From: Nitrospirota bacterium
GTDB lineage: Bacteria; Nitrospirota; Nitrospiria; Nitrospirales; Nitrospiraceae
DNA length: 15,539 nucleotides
Direction of reading: 5' to 3'
Assembly: GCA_005877535.1 (NCBI GenBank)
Contig: VBOM01000020.1
Location: 1-15,539 of the forward strand
Below, one piece after another: positions 14,815 to 15,539 of this stretch; positions within the stretch are counted from its first letter, which is position 1, and every line of letters begins with the position of its first letter. The notes under the pieces are model-generated. The model ran no database searches. It was not told the DNA's origin and was given only the letters and a program-made list of their open reading frames with translations. The position numbers and the translations under genes were made by a program.

Positions 14815-15408
14815 ATGAAGACAACAAGCATGACTCTCATTGGCGGCGCCGGCCTGCTCATCGCAGTTGGCATGGGCTTTGCCGAAACAGGTATGAGTTC
14901 TCACGTCGGACAAATTGGCCCAATGCGGCAGGATTCCTTAAAAGTTCCTTCTCTCAAGGATGCGCCGAGGCCTGCACCGACTCCAACCGTAGCCGTGGAA
15001 GCTGGCGATGAGAATGCTCAGCTGGTTGCACCTAATTCATTGTTGGAGCCGGTGAGCGCACATTCCTATGACCCTTCTGGGCGGCGCGATCCGTTCGTAC
15101 CAGTCTTGCAACAGCTAGGGCTCGGGCCGCTTGACCCCACGTTGCCTCCGCTCCAGCGCGTTGGGCTCACCGAGATGAATCTGATCGCTGTGGTATGGGG
15201 GGCCTACGGCAATACGGCTATGGTTCAGACGCCGGATGGGAATGGATATACGGTGCGTCGAGGAACGCGAATCGGTCCCAATAATGGTGTGGTGAGTGCC
15301 GTGACGGATAAAGGTATTGTGGTGCAAGAAAGGTTTACAGATGTGTATGGAAGCAAACAGGAGCGGGAGTATGTCAAGCTCCTTCACCCGAAAGAGGGCG
15401 CAGAATGA
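14815..15408 (+). CDS. pilP: Type IV pilus assembly protein PilP (no lipobox)
   Basis: PilP links the PilN/PilO inner-membrane complex to the secretin PilQ. From ATG 14815 the product has 197 residues: a signal peptide at about 1-23 (MKTTSMTLIGGAGLLIAVGM, then GFAETG), a Pro-rich disordered stretch, the family motif YDPSGRRDPFVP (85-96), and a C-terminal beta domain with LIAVVWGAYGNTAMVQTPDG and NGYTVRRGTRIGPNNGVV. There is no cysteine after the hydrophobic core, so it cannot be lipidated, unlike Neisseria and Pseudomonas PilP. An ATG at 14782 would add 11 residues before the signal peptide; the later ATG gives a normal signal sequence. Neither has a strong Shine-Dalgarno. Its TGA overlaps the pilQ ATG. 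Confidence 0.9.
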   Translation: MKTTSMTLIGGAGLLIAVGMGFAETGMSSHVGQIGPMRQDSLKVPSLKDAPRPAPTPTVAVEAGDENAQLVAPNSLLEPVSAHSYDPSGRRDPFVPVLQQLGLGPLDPTLPPLQRVGLTEMNLIAVVWGAYGNTAMVQTPDGNGYTVRRGTRIGPNNGVVSAVTDKGIVVQERFTDVYGSKQEREYVKLLHPKEGAE

Positions 15409-15539
15409 CACCTAAGCTAACCATGACAACCACAGCATTTGTTCGCGTGCTCTCGGCGGTGGGAGCGCTCAGTGTTCCGATGGCCGTGCCATCGATGGGG
15501 GCGTCAACCGACGTACCTGCAGTCGAGGCAGCAGTCATG
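15405..15539 (+). CDS. pilQ: Type IV pilus secretin PilQ (5' end, partial)
   Basis: An open frame of 45 codons begins at ATG 15405, overlapping the pilP stop (ATGA) with AGAGGG upstream, and runs to the window edge. The start MTPKLTMTTTAFVRVLSAVG is followed by a hydrophobic, Ala/Ser-rich stretch that looks like a Sec signal peptide, with cleavage plausible near the SMGAS segment. The assignment to PilQ, the outer-membrane secretin ring through which the pilus exits, rests mainly on position after pilP. The AMIN and secretin domains lie outside the window. Confidence 0.75.
   Translation, partial: MTPKLTMTTTAFVRVLSAVGALSVPMAVPSMGASTDVPAVEAAVM

Overview
The window is a chromosomal housekeeping region of a Gram-negative (LPS-making) bacterium with roughly mid-50s % GC. 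All genes lie on the + strand. The end of the spc ribosomal-protein operon and the alpha operon are followed directly by lptC-lptA-lptB, rpoN, hpf and rapZ, and then by a type IV pilus pilMNOPQ operon. Together with the protein sequences this suggests a Nitrospirota (Nitrospira-like) organism. That assignment is an inference from gene order and general protein character, not from a database match.

Region 1 (1-7141) covers translation, secretion and transcription core genes: rpsE (3' end only), rpmD, rplO, secY, adk, map, infA, rpmJ, rpsM, rpsK, rpsD, rpoA and rplQ. The genes are tightly packed. Overlapping stops and starts at rpsE/rpmD, rpmD/rplO, rplO/secY and adk/map suggest translational coupling. 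The one large break is a 131-bp spacer between rpmJ and rpsM, which holds an elaborate palindromic element (3977-4070) with two mutually exclusive folds. A GC-rich hairpin after rplQ may end this transcription unit.

Region 2 (7142-12137) starts with a candidate extended -10 promoter at 7259-7287, followed by lptC, lptA and lptB (LPS transport to the outer membrane), rpoN (sigma-54), a long-form but divergent hpf, and a rapZ-family gene. The rapZ product stops about 45-50 residues short of the family norm and lacks the C-terminal GCTGGxHRSV-type loop. No ptsN, hprK or ptsO lies between hpf and rapZ, unlike the classic rpoN clusters.

Region 3 (12138-15539) opens with the best promoter in the window (TTGACA, 16 bp, TATACT at 12162-12189), followed by a leader of about 260 nt. 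The operon is pilM, pilN, pilO, pilP and the first 45 codons of pilQ. It encodes the inner-membrane alignment complex of the type IV pilus and the outer-membrane secretin it connects to. PilP has a signal peptide but no lipobox cysteine, so it is probably not a lipoprotein as in the classic systems.

Most of the window is conserved core genome and I see no new defence or mobile system. The points most worth a second look are the rpmJ-rpsM palindromic element, the truncated RapZ, the pil leader, and the divergent HPF tail.
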